Shown here one piece after another: positions 15,986 to 24,188 of a stretch of DNA of 39,411 nt. The first letter of the stretch is position 1. The number at the start of each line of letters is the position of its first letter. The translations under genes and the position numbers were made by a program. The DNA comes from Clostridiales bacterium (lineage in GTDB: Bacteria > Bacillota > Clostridia > Christensenellales > CAG-314), in assembly GCA_003537755.1 (NCBI GenBank), contig DPQS01000004.1, positions 84,391 through 123,801 on the forward strand, in the 5' to 3' direction. The notes under the pieces are model-generated. The model had not been told where the DNA came from. It saw only the letters and a program-made list of their open reading frames with translations, and did no database searches.

Positions 15986-17616
15986 CGACTATGAAACTGA
16001 TTGCAAAAAATCTGTGTAAAAACTATGACGGAGCGACGGCATTGTGCGGATTGTCTTTCGAGGCGTCGGACGGTGACTTTGTCAACGTAATGGGTCAGTC
16101 GGGGTGTGGCAAAACAACCTTGCTGAAATGCCTTGCAGGTGTGGAACCGCTTACAAGCGGTGAGTTGTATTGCGACGACGAAGTGCTGAACAATGTGGCG
16201 GTTCAGCAACGCAACGTTGCCCTTGTTTCGCAGGAATTTTCGCTGTTTCCCAACATGACGGTGTTTGAAAACGTACTTTTCGCACTGAAAAAACAACGCG
16301 GAACATACGATGAGAAGTGTGCCGTAGTGTGGGAAATTTTGCGTAAAACGGGCTTGGAGGACATTCAGAACGCCTTCCCGAAGGAACTGAGTTACGGTCA
16401 GCGGCAAAAGACCGACATTGCGCGCGCACTTGTTAGACGCCCGAAAATAATGCTGTTTGACGAGCCGCTGAGCAATCTGGACGCGGAAAGCAAGGCGGTG
16501 TACAAGTCCTTGATTTTGCAGACCAGACAGGCTTACCCCGACAGCATATTTTTGTACGTTACGCACAATGCTGCCGACGCAATGGCTCTCGGCAACAAAA
16601 CGCTTGTAATGAGCGGCGGACGGGCGTTACAATTCGGCAATACCGAGGACGTTTTTCTGTCACCGCGCACGCTTGAAGTAGCGCAGATTTGCCTGGAAAA
16701 CTGTAACGCACGACAGGGCGTTGTTTGCGACGGATTTGTGCGGACGGACGAAGTCGAAGTGCCGCTTAGCGCGTACATACAGGCAACGCTGTGCGCCGAC
16801 CTCGGGCAGGAAGTTACCATTGTCGGCAGCGGCAACAGAGTTGCGTTGTTTGACGAAGGCGGCAACGCCGTGTGCGGACAAATTTACGAAGTGCGTATTC
16901 CGTGCAACGTCGGCAAAAACGCCGTGACCATTGACGGCAAAGCCTTTGCCCTCGGCGAACTTGCCGACGGCGTAGTGCAAACGGACGACGGTTTTGCAGT
17001 GTGCATGGCGGACAAAATTACGGGCAGTTTCGGTGTCGATGCGGAAAGAACGACGGACAAACTTACCTTTGTCGCAAGCGTGATTTATGCCGACGAAAAA
17101 CGCGTCGTATGCAAGTGTTTTGAACGGAAAATTACTATACGTATTGAAAATTTTGATGATTTTTCGCATAAAAAAGCCGCTGTAGGCGCAATGGTGCTGC
17201 TGTCGGTAAATATTGCCGACGTACAATTTTTTACAGCCGAAGGCAACGTTGCCGTTGCCGACTACCGTGTGTACCCGAATGTTGCGGAAACTCGGGTGCT
17301 TGATGCGGCAAAAGGCGTTGTTGCCGTCGGCGGCACAAAGTTGACGTTGCCGTTTGCTTTGCCTCGCGTCAAAACAGCGCAACTTGTGTTTGCGCCCGAC
17401 TGCTTTGCAATTACTTCGGACAAGAAGCAACTTGCAGTTCGTCGCGTGCTCAACGTGCAATACGGTGCGACAAAAACAGTGGTGTTTGCCGAAGTGCATG
17501 GCTTTGATCGCTACGTAACGGCAGTACTTGACAATCCTTTTGCCGTCACCAAACGTCTGTTTCTCGCCGTAGACTCCACAAAAATCAAAATCAACGAAAA
17601 GCACTCGATCAAGTGA
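15982..17616 (+). CDS. ABC transporter ATPase, MsmX/MalK-like, with an extended C-terminal region
   Basis: A 544-residue ATPase if GTG 15982 is used. The nucleotide-binding domain (about 4-235) has Walker A GQSGCGKTT at 38-46, Q-loop Gln84, signature LSYGQ at 136-140 (canonical LSGGQ altered), Walker B IMLFDEP at 156-162 and H-loop His195. Sugar-importer ATPases of the MsmX/UgpC type are usually about 370 residues with one TOBE region; here about 300 residues follow, with several TOBE-like beta segments (near 250-330, 355-425 and 465-535). GTG 15982 overlaps the upstream stop by 4 bases; ATG 15991 is an alternative that removes three residues. It is a candidate energiser of the permeases at 1-1033, but it could instead work with the coupled membrane protein. 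Confidence 0.85.
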   Translation: MTTMKLIAKNLCKNYDGATALCGLSFEASDGDFVNVMGQSGCGKTTLLKCLAGVEPLTSGELYCDDEVLNNVAVQQRNVALVSQEFSLFPNMTVFENVLFALKKQRGTYDEKCAVVWEILRKTGLEDIQNAFPKELSYGQRQKTDIARALVRRPKIMLFDEPLSNLDAESKAVYKSLILQTRQAYPDSIFLYVTHNAADAMALGNKTLVMSGGRALQFGNTEDVFLSPRTLEVAQICLENCNARQGVVCDGFVRTDEVEVPLSAYIQATLCADLGQEVTIVGSGNRVALFDEGGNAVCGQIYEVRIPCNVGKNAVTIDGKAFALGELADGVVQTDDGFAVCMADKITGSFGVDAERTTDKLTFVASVIYADEKRVVCKCFERKITIRIENFDDFSHKKAAVGAMVLLSVNIADVQFFTAEGNVAVADYRVYPNVAETRVLDAAKGVVAVGGTKLTLPFALPRVKTAQLVFAPDCFAITSDKKQLAVRRVLNVQYGATKTVVFAEVHGFDRYVTAVLDNPFAVTKRLFLAVDSTKIKINEKHSIK

Positions 17617-17635
17617 ATGATTGAGTGCTTTATTT
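17598..17635 (+). terminator. Terminator at the end of the ATPase gene
   Basis: AAAGCACTCGATCA at 17598-17611 pairs with TGATTGAGTGCTTT at 17618-17631 with one G-T mismatch and a 6-base loop that contains part of the stop codon. ATTTTA follows. The A/T flanks on both sides may allow it to work on either strand. Confidence 0.75.
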
Positions 17636-17647
17636 TACTCATAAATA

Positions 17648-17678
17648 AATGCCGTCTCGTATTTGCAGGGACGGCATT
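17648..17678 (-). terminator. Terminator for the first AraC-type regulator gene
   Basis: Read on the minus strand, AATGCCGTC (17678-17670) and GACGGCATT (17656-17648) form a perfect 9-bp stem, followed by the T-rich tract TATTTAT. It lies 8 bases past the regulator's stop codon. Confidence 0.78.
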
Positions 17679-17685
17679 ACTTGCG

Positions 17686-18891
17686 TTAATGAATGTGTTT
17701 GAGACGATATTCCGAAGGTAGGCATCCCGCATATTTACGGAAAACGTTTGAGAAATGACTTTGCGAAGAAAACCCGAGATAGGCGGCGATTGCCGAAAGC
17801 GACTTGTCGGTGTATCGTAAGAGTCGTTTTCCTTCTTCGATTTTTTCTTTCAATACATATTCTGTAAGAGTCATACCCGTTTCTTTTTTGAATTTTACCG
17901 CCAGATGTGTTCTCGAAACAAACACGGCTTTGGACAATGCCTCTATATTGACCGGTTCCGTCAAATGTTTTTGTACGTAATTTGCAATGTCTGTCAGAAG
18001 TTTTGTCGGGGTTTTGCCGAGTTTTAATCTTTCTACTCGTTCCGTGTATTCAAGTACCATATGAAACTGCAAATTTACGATAGCCTCTACAGCAGAAAGC
18101 AACTCGCATTTTTGAATATATGCATCCGATAGCGAAAGCGCGTCGTTTGCATCCATTCCGCCACGTATTGCCGAACGCGAAACAAGCGTTGCTGTGACAA
18201 TAAAGGTATTTTTTAATTGCCTTAGCGTATCCGACGAAAGTTTTCCCGGGCGAACTGCAGGTGCGCTTTTAATCCATTCCTTCAAGGCGGAAACGTCCCC
18301 GTGGCGAACAAAGTTCATAATTGTCTGTTCAAGGGTCAACGTATTGTGTACCGCTTCGTCGTTTGATAATTTTACTTCGGAATCGTAGTGTTTCGTCGTT
18401 TGTTCCGCGTCCAATTTTTCAGACAACCTCAGTTGTTCGTCGTCGTAAATGGTAATGTCTGCAAGAGACAACTTTTCTTTGTTAAGAACAAAATTGACAG
18501 AACACAATGTTTGCAAAACACTATCCAGCGGCAAAGCGACAAGATTTTCCATTGCGTTTACAAACTCTTCGGTTTCGTCCTGCGGAACATCGCACTCAAA
18601 AGCCAGTTCGGTTAAGTCCGTTTTGTTTGCCGTCCATTGTCTCGACGGTCCCAGGACGATTTTATACTCTCCCGAATTTAGCACTCCGTAGTAATGAAAT
18701 CGCGGGGTAATAAAGTAGCCTACATGATCCGAAATTTCAAGGACTCTTTCATTGTACGGAATAATCGGATCCTTCGGCAATTTGACAAAAGAATAATAAA
18801 AAATTTTTGTTTTATTTTTGTATATTCTGATAGGTATTCCTGCAAGATTGCCGATAGTTGTGCTCAGATATTTCAAATCGTCTATTTTCAT
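17686..18891 (-). CDS. AraC family transcriptional regulator (divergent from GH3 operon)
   Basis: A 401-residue regulator. The C-terminal AraC/XylS DNA-binding domain (about 305-400) has two helix-turn-helix units, with VNIEALSKAVFVSRTHLAVKF in the first and SLSAIAAYLGFSSQSHFSNVF in the second. The N-terminal 290 residues do not show a cupin pattern and resemble the PocR/GAF-like sensing region of AraC proteins of Firmicutes, but this is uncertain. The frame continues to a TTG at 18909, but ATG 18891 has GGAG five bases upstream and is chosen. It is divergently transcribed from the GH3-GPH-SGNH-GH78 operon, with only 113 bases between starts, so it very likely controls that operon in response to its sugar product. 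Confidence 0.88.
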   Translation of the reverse strand: MKIDDLKYLSTTIGNLAGIPIRIYKNKTKIFYYSFVKLPKDPIIPYNERVLEISDHVGYFITPRFHYYGVLNSGEYKIVLGPSRQWTANKTDLTELAFECDVPQDETEEFVNAMENLVALPLDSVLQTLCSVNFVLNKEKLSLADITIYDDEQLRLSEKLDAEQTTKHYDSEVKLSNDEAVHNTLTLEQTIMNFVRHGDVSALKEWIKSAPAVRPGKLSSDTLRQLKNTFIVTATLVSRSAIRGGMDANDALSLSDAYIQKCELLSAVEAIVNLQFHMVLEYTERVERLKLGKTPTKLLTDIANYVQKHLTEPVNIEALSKAVFVSRTHLAVKFKKETGMTLTEYVLKEKIEEGKRLLRYTDKSLSAIAAYLGFSSQSHFSNVFRKYAGCLPSEYRLKHIH

Positions 18892-18920
18892 ATTTGCTCC
18901 GCAAAACAAAATTCAGTACA

Positions 18921-18949
18921 ATTATAATAGAAAACAAACAATTTTGCAA
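18921..18949 (-). promoter_or_regulatory. Promoter of the AraC regulator gene
   Basis: On the minus strand TTGCAA (18949-18944) and TATAAT (18926-18921) are separated by 17 bases. The predicted transcript starts about 20 bases before the chosen ATG at 18891. The -35 lies between this gene and the plus-strand extended -10, so one bound regulator could affect both. Confidence 0.75.
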
Positions 18950-18967
18950 GCAATCTGCCAATTCAAA

Positions 18968-18976
18968 TGATATAAT
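18968..18976 (+). promoter_or_regulatory. Extended -10 promoter of the GH3 operon
   Basis: TGATATAAT at 18968-18976 is a perfect extended -10 (TGnTATAAT), but no good -35 is present at 16-18 bases upstream (AAGCAA-like). That pattern fits an activator-dependent promoter, as expected for an AraC-controlled operon. The ATG is at 19005, after AAAGGAG. Confidence 0.68.
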
Positions 18977-19004
18977 TTAACTGTAAAACGAAAAGGAGCA
19001 TAAA

Positions 19005-21452
19005 ATGGAAGATATTTTGAAACTTTTGAGGGAATTAACGACGGAAGAAAAGGCGGCGTTGGCAGCGGGTACGGATTTTATGTACACGAATCCCGTGCCG
19101 AGACTCGATATACCGCAAATCCGTATGTCGGACGGTCCGCACGGACTGAGGGTTCAGCAGCAGGGCGGAGATAACGGCGTTGCGGGTAGCGAGCCTGCAA
19201 CCGCATTTCCGACGGCGGCTCTTACCGCTTGCGGCTGGAATGAAGATAACCTTTGCAAAATGGGACAGGCGATAGGTGCCGAAGCGCGCCACTACGGTAT
19301 AAACGTTGTTTTGGGACCGGGCGTAAACATCAAAAGAAACCCGCTTGCCGGCAGAAACTTCGAGTATTTTTCGGAAGATCCGTTGCTCGCGGGAAAAATG
19401 GGCGCGGCGGAAATAAACGGAATACAAAGCAACGGAACGGGTGTTTCGCTTAAACACTTTGCGCTTAACAATGCCGAAAACTATCGCTTTATGGGCGACA
19501 GCGTGTGTGACGAACGCGCAATGAGAGAGATCTACTTAAAGGCTTTTGAGATTGCGGTAAAAACTGCAAAGCCTGAAACGGTAATGTGTGCCTACAACAA
19601 GATTAACGGCACATACTGCAGTCAGAACAAGTGGCTTTTATCAGACGTACTGAGAAAAGAATGGGGTTTTGACGGGCTTGTCATGACCGATTGGGGCGCA
19701 ACTCACGACCGAATCGAAATGCTGAAAGCGGGACTCGACATTGAAATGCCGGGCGATACCGACATCTGCCGCAAATGGATCATAGACGGAATAAAATCGG
19801 GCGAGCTTGCCGAAGAAACGCTCGACAAAGCGGTGCAAAACGTGTTGAAACTCGTTTGCAAACACGAAGAACGGACAAAAGAACAAGCCGATTTTGCCGC
19901 GCACGACCTTTTGGCCGAAGAAATTGCGGAGGATTGCGCGGTTTTGATGAAAAACGACGGAACGTTGCCGCTTACCGCCGAAAAAACATATTTTGTAGTC
20001 GGCGAATTGTTTGAAAAAATGCGTTATCAGGGTTCGGGAAGTTCGATGATAAATCCAACATTCCTGACCACTCCGAAAAACGCTTTCGATAAAGCGGGCG
20101 TAAAGTACGAATACCATAAAGGCTATAAGGAAAATCAAATTGCGGTAGACGAAACGTTGATTGACGAAGCGGTGAAACGTGTCGAAAAATATGATACCGT
20201 GCTTGCTTTTATCGGACTTACCGATTACGTCGAAAGCGAAGGCGGCGACCGAGAAAGCATGCGCTTGCCCGAAAACCAACTCGCTCTTGTAGACGCACTT
20301 ATTAAAACGGGTAAAAAAATCGTCGTCGTTTTGTATGGCGGCTCGCCTGTGGAACTTCCGTTTGCGGATAAAGCGGCGGCGATACTCAATATGTATCTGC
20401 CCGGACAGCGCGGCGGTGAGGCCACGAAAAAACTTTTGTTTGGCGAGAAAAACCCTTGCGGCAAACTTGCCGAAACGTGGGCAAAAAGTTATTCCGACGT
20501 TCCGTATGGTGAAACTTTTTCAAAAACACCTATCGAAGTTTATAAGGAAAGCGTTTTCGTCGGTTACAGATACTATCAAAAAACAACTGAAAAAGTTGCT
20601 TTTCCGTTCGGATCAGGGCTTTCGTATACGACTTTTGGCTACTCGGACATGAAAGTCGAAGAAAACGACGACGGCATAACCGTTTCGGCTACGATTACAA
20701 ATACGGGAAGCCGTTTCGGTGCGGAAATCGTGGAGCTTTACGTCAAAGCGCCGAAAACGGACGTTTATAAGCCCGAAAAAGAGTTGCGCGGATTTACCAA
20801 GGTTTATCTTGACGCAGGCGAAAGCAAAGAGATAAAAATTACCGTAAACAAATCCGACCTTGCTTATTACAACGTAAAAGAGAAACGGTACGTTCTCGAA
20901 AGGGGCGAATACGAATTTCAACTCTGCTCGGACTGCGAAAATGTTAAACTTTCCGAAACGGTAACAATTGCGGGAGAAAGCGTTCCGTCGCCTTACGATA
21001 AACAAGTTTCCGAAATATATGAAAATTCGCCCGATAAAGTCTCCGATGAGGCGTTTGAAAAAACGAGCGGACTGAAAATACCTTCACTTCCGCCCGTTAA
21101 ACCGATAACGCTTGAAAGTCGGTTTACCGACCTTCAAAAAACGTTTATGGGAAAAATTCTTTTTAACGCCGTTTTGTCCGTTGCCAAAAAAGACATGAAA
21201 AAGGCGTTGAAACTTCCCGATGGTCGGGAACGCGACAACAAAATAAAGGGCGCGATGTTCCTGAAGCGGATTTTAGAAAGTAATTCGATAATTACGATGT
21301 CAATGTCCGCAGGGAAAAGTTGTCCGTACCACTTTGCGCAAGGATTTGTCGATCTGGCTAACGGACGCATAATCAAAGGAATCAAAGATTTTTGCTCGCC
21401 TGTAAAGACAGCGGCACTTCCGAAAAATCAAAACGATCGCGATAAGGAGTAA
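19005..21452 (+). CDS. Glycoside hydrolase family 3 beta-glycosidase, cytoplasmic
   Basis: An 815-residue enzyme without signal peptide. The N-terminal TIM-barrel domain carries MSDGPHGLR near 41, GRNFEYFSEDP near 117, a KHFALNN motif near 150 and the nucleophile Asp229 in VMTDWGATHD. The alpha/beta sandwich domain follows (about 305-530, including LPENQLALVDAL and GSGLSYTTF near its end), then a fibronectin-III-like domain (about 545-655, ending with GEYEFQLCS) and about 140 extra residues, partly helical, often seen in Firmicutes GH3 proteins. Members act as beta-glucosidases, beta-xylosidases or similar; the substrate cannot be fixed. It is the first gene of an operon with a transporter, an SGNH hydrolase and a rhamnosidase, so it probably cleaves imported oligosaccharides. 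Confidence 0.93.
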   Translation: MEDILKLLRELTTEEKAALAAGTDFMYTNPVPRLDIPQIRMSDGPHGLRVQQQGGDNGVAGSEPATAFPTAALTACGWNEDNLCKMGQAIGAEARHYGINVVLGPGVNIKRNPLAGRNFEYFSEDPLLAGKMGAAEINGIQSNGTGVSLKHFALNNAENYRFMGDSVCDERAMREIYLKAFEIAVKTAKPETVMCAYNKINGTYCSQNKWLLSDVLRKEWGFDGLVMTDWGATHDRIEMLKAGLDIEMPGDTDICRKWIIDGIKSGELAEETLDKAVQNVLKLVCKHEERTKEQADFAAHDLLAEEIAEDCAVLMKNDGTLPLTAEKTYFVVGELFEKMRYQGSGSSMINPTFLTTPKNAFDKAGVKYEYHKGYKENQIAVDETLIDEAVKRVEKYDTVLAFIGLTDYVESEGGDRESMRLPENQLALVDALIKTGKKIVVVLYGGSPVELPFADKAAAILNMYLPGQRGGEATKKLLFGEKNPCGKLAETWAKSYSDVPYGETFSKTPIEVYKESVFVGYRYYQKTTEKVAFPFGSGLSYTTFGYSDMKVEENDDGITVSATITNTGSRFGAEIVELYVKAPKTDVYKPEKELRGFTKVYLDAGESKEIKITVNKSDLAYYNVKEKRYVLERGEYEFQLCSDCENVKLSETVTIAGESVPSPYDKQVSEIYENSPDKVSDEAFEKTSGLKIPSLPPVKPITLESRFTDLQKTFMGKILFNAVLSVAKKDMKKALKLPDGRERDNKIKGAMFLKRILESNSIITMSMSAGKSCPYHFAQGFVDLANGRIIKGIKDFCSPVKTAALPKNQNDRDKE

Positions 21453-21456
21453 AAAA

Positions 21457-23316
21457 ATGAGTAAAGCAAAATTACTGGACGGCAAAATATTTAACAGCCG
21501 TGTTCACTCGCAAAGCGTAACCGGCAAAGAAAAGTGGCTCGGCTACCTTCTGGGACCGTGCGGCGCGCTTCTTCTGAACGCCGTTCTTGCAACGTATCTT
21601 AACGTTTATTATACGGACGTTCTGAAGCTGACCACCGTATGGGGCGGTGCGTTTCTGGTTGTATTTCCGCTTGTTTCAAAAATAATCGACGCGGCGACAA
21701 ACGTGCTGATGGGTTACATTATCGACCGAACCAAAACCAAGCAGGGCAAGGCCCGTCCGTGGCTGTTGCTTTCCGCTCCGCTTGTCGCAATTACCGGCGT
21801 ACTTTTGTTTACCGTGCCACAGGCAAGTGAAACGGTGCAGGTAATCTGGGTAATGGTTTCGTATAATCTGTTTTACTCGTTTGCGTACACAATTTACAAC
21901 ATGAGCCACAATCTGATGTGCCCGCTTTCGACAAGAAATACCATTCAGCGTGGCGGACTTTCGGTATTTAATCAGATTTCAACCATTATGATGAGCGGAA
22001 TACTTGTTGCGCTCGTGTTCCCGATGGTTATTATGCCGATGCTCGGCGTAGACAAAACTAAATGGATTGTGGTAATGGGCGTTATCTCGGTACTGGCGCT
22101 TCCTTTGACGCTTCTCGAATACTATTTTACGAAGGAGCGCGTTACCGAAGAACAGGCGGAAAACGAGGAAAAGAAAATTCCGTTTCTGACACAATTGAAG
22201 ATCGTCCTGACGGACAAATATACGCTCATAATGTTTGTGTACTTCTTCATCTATACCTTTGCTTCTTCACTTAAAAATCTCGGACTGGTGTATTACTGTA
22301 ACTATGTTCTCGGCAGTTACAACGACGGAATAACGCAAACGCTCGTGTCGGTGGTCGGCGGTATTCCTATGGGAATCGGTATTTTTGCGGTGTGGCCGCT
22401 TGCTAAAAAGTTCGGCAAACGTAATGTTACCGTTGCCGGCTTTATTCTGTATGCGTTGGGCTCAGGTATCTGCTGGGCGTTTCCCGAAAACATGGTAATC
22501 GTAATTATCGGTCAGTTTATCAAAAATATCGGCGGACTTCCGTGTGCGTATGTGTTTATGGCACTTTTTGCCGACGGACTCGACCACATCGAATGGAAGA
22601 GCGGTATTCGTTGCGACGGAACGGCGATGTCCATTTACAACATCATTGCGGTTTCCACCGTCGGCGTGGCGACAAGCGTATTCAATGCAATGTTGTCTTC
22701 GGCGGGATACGTTGCGCCCGAAATAGTTGACGGCGTAACGGTTGCGGCAACGCAGTCGGCGGCGGTTAAGAGTATGATTACTTTTGCTTTCGTTGGATTG
22801 GAAACCATAACCGGTATTATCCTTGCGGTATTACTTTTGTTTCTGAACGTAGAAAAGACCATTGCAAGGAAACAGGCAAAAATCCGTGAATATCAGCAAG
22901 CCGACGCCGAGGCAAAAGGTGAAGAATGGGTCGCTCCCGAAATCAGAGCGGCGCAGGACGAAGAAAAGTACTTGGTTGAAAACGAGGAAGCATTTGTTGC
23001 CGCATTGAAGGTCAGATGTACTAAAAAGGGATTGAATTACGAAGCAGAACTCGCCGCTCATAAGCAAGAAATGAGCGAAAAAGAACGCAACAACGCCGAG
23101 AAAAAGCGCATTGCAGAAGAAAAAACCGCAGAAAAAACAAAACGTGCGGAAGAAAGAAGAGCTGCGAAACTGGCTGCGCTTTCTCCCGAAAGACGTGCGA
23201 CACTCGAACAAAAAGCAAAACTTCGCGCCGAAAAAGAGGAACGCGAATGGCAAGCCGAACTGAAAGCCGGCGAAGCCTACCGCGCCAAAATTCAAGCCGA
23301 ACTTTCTATGAAATAA
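21457..23316 (+). CDS. GPH-family (glycoside-pentoside-hexuronide) sugar symporter with charged C-terminal tail
   Basis: A 619-residue MFS/GPH transporter. About 12 membrane helices span residues 28-462. The family signatures are visible: VSKIIDAATNVLMGYIIDRT near 73 with RTKTKQGKARPWLL after it, and the second-half DxxxHIEWKSGIR segment near 375. GPH carriers import sugars or oligosaccharides with H+ or Na+. Unusually, about 155 residues follow the last helix, very rich in Lys, Glu and Ala (for example AEEKTAEKTKRAEERRAAK), predicted to form a long cytoplasmic coiled coil. AAGGAG at 21444-21449 overlaps the stop of the GH3 gene, so expression is coupled. The probable cargo is a rhamnose- or glucose-containing oligosaccharide, given GH78 and GH3 in the same operon. 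Confidence 0.92.
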   Translation: MSKAKLLDGKIFNSRVHSQSVTGKEKWLGYLLGPCGALLLNAVLATYLNVYYTDVLKLTTVWGGAFLVVFPLVSKIIDAATNVLMGYIIDRTKTKQGKARPWLLLSAPLVAITGVLLFTVPQASETVQVIWVMVSYNLFYSFAYTIYNMSHNLMCPLSTRNTIQRGGLSVFNQISTIMMSGILVALVFPMVIMPMLGVDKTKWIVVMGVISVLALPLTLLEYYFTKERVTEEQAENEEKKIPFLTQLKIVLTDKYTLIMFVYFFIYTFASSLKNLGLVYYCNYVLGSYNDGITQTLVSVVGGIPMGIGIFAVWPLAKKFGKRNVTVAGFILYALGSGICWAFPENMVIVIIGQFIKNIGGLPCAYVFMALFADGLDHIEWKSGIRCDGTAMSIYNIIAVSTVGVATSVFNAMLSSAGYVAPEIVDGVTVAATQSAAVKSMITFAFVGLETITGIILAVLLLFLNVEKTIARKQAKIREYQQADAEAKGEEWVAPEIRAAQDEEKYLVENEEAFVAALKVRCTKKGLNYEAELAAHKQEMSEKERNNAEKKRIAEEKTAEKTKRAEERRAAKLAALSPERRATLEQKAKLRAEKEEREWQAELKAGEAYRAKIQAELSMK

Positions 23317-23336
23317 AAATAGGAGCTGAAATAAAA

Positions 23337-24137
23337 ATGAGCAAAAAGAAAAAGATAATTGTTATATCGTCTTCGATTGTTGGCGGACTTATGATTGCGG
23401 TATTGCTTGGAGTGATTTTTACAGGCTATTTTGTGGGTTGGGGACCGTTTAATAAAGTGGCAAACATCCGATTCCGTAAAATGGCGGGTAACGCCGATAA
23501 GTACAGTGTAGAAAACGTTAAACCTCTGGCAGAAAGTCCGCTCGAAGGGAAGAACATTTGCTATCTCGGCTCGTCCGTTACGTACGGTGCATCGTCGTTG
23601 CAGGAATCGTTCGTGGAGTTTATCGCAAAGCGAAACGGAACGACTTACGTTAAAGAAGCCGTAAGCGGTACAACGCTCGTAACAACGGGTGCGGGCGGCG
23701 GTTCATACGTTAGTCGAATGAAGAAAATTGATAAAAACGCAAAATTCGATTTGTTTATCTGTCAGCTTTCAACGAACGACGCCTCGCAGAATAAACCGCT
23801 CGGCAGCATTGATAGCACGGATACGACAACGGTATGCGGCGCAATTAACACAATCATCGAATACGTAAAAACGACTTGGAACTGTCCCGTAGTTTTTTAT
23901 ACGAATGCTTATTATGAAAGCGATAGTTATGCGGCAATGGTTGCAGCCGTTAAGAAAATTGCAACGATTAAGGGTATAGGCGTTATCGACTTATATACCG
24001 ATGAGGCATTCAATGATATAACGAGTGAACAGCGAGCGCTTTATATGGCGGATAAAATTCACCCTACAAAAGCAGGCTATCTTGAATGGTGGACGCCGAA
24101 AATGGAGCAATTTTTATATGAAGCAGTTCGGCACTGA
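23337..24137 (+). CDS. Membrane-anchored SGNH/GDSL-type hydrolase
   Basis: A 266-residue esterase-like protein. An N-terminal helix after KKKK (about 7-32) anchors it with the catalytic domain probably outside. SGNH blocks are visible: GSSVTYG at 78-84 (Ser80, with Ser replacing the Asp of GDS), LSTND as block III, and D239-x-x-H242 in DKIHP as the acid/base pair. A GAGGGSYVSR stretch lies between the first and third blocks. It would remove acetyl or acyl groups from a glycan. ATG 23337 is chosen over an in-frame start at 23247 inside the transporter gene because AGGAG lies at 23321-23325 and it gives a normal signal anchor. It is in the GH3 operon, 20 bases after the transporter. Confidence 0.85.
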   Translation: MSKKKKIIVISSSIVGGLMIAVLLGVIFTGYFVGWGPFNKVANIRFRKMAGNADKYSVENVKPLAESPLEGKNICYLGSSVTYGASSLQESFVEFIAKRNGTTYVKEAVSGTTLVTTGAGGGSYVSRMKKIDKNAKFDLFICQLSTNDASQNKPLGSIDSTDTTTVCGAINTIIEYVKTTWNCPVVFYTNAYYESDSYAAMVAAVKKIATIKGIGVIDLYTDEAFNDITSEQRALYMADKIHPTKAGYLEWWTPKMEQFLYEAVRH

Positions 24138-24188
24138 CAGTAATTGCACGCAAATTTATAAGAACGAATTTCGATGGGAGAATTAAAT

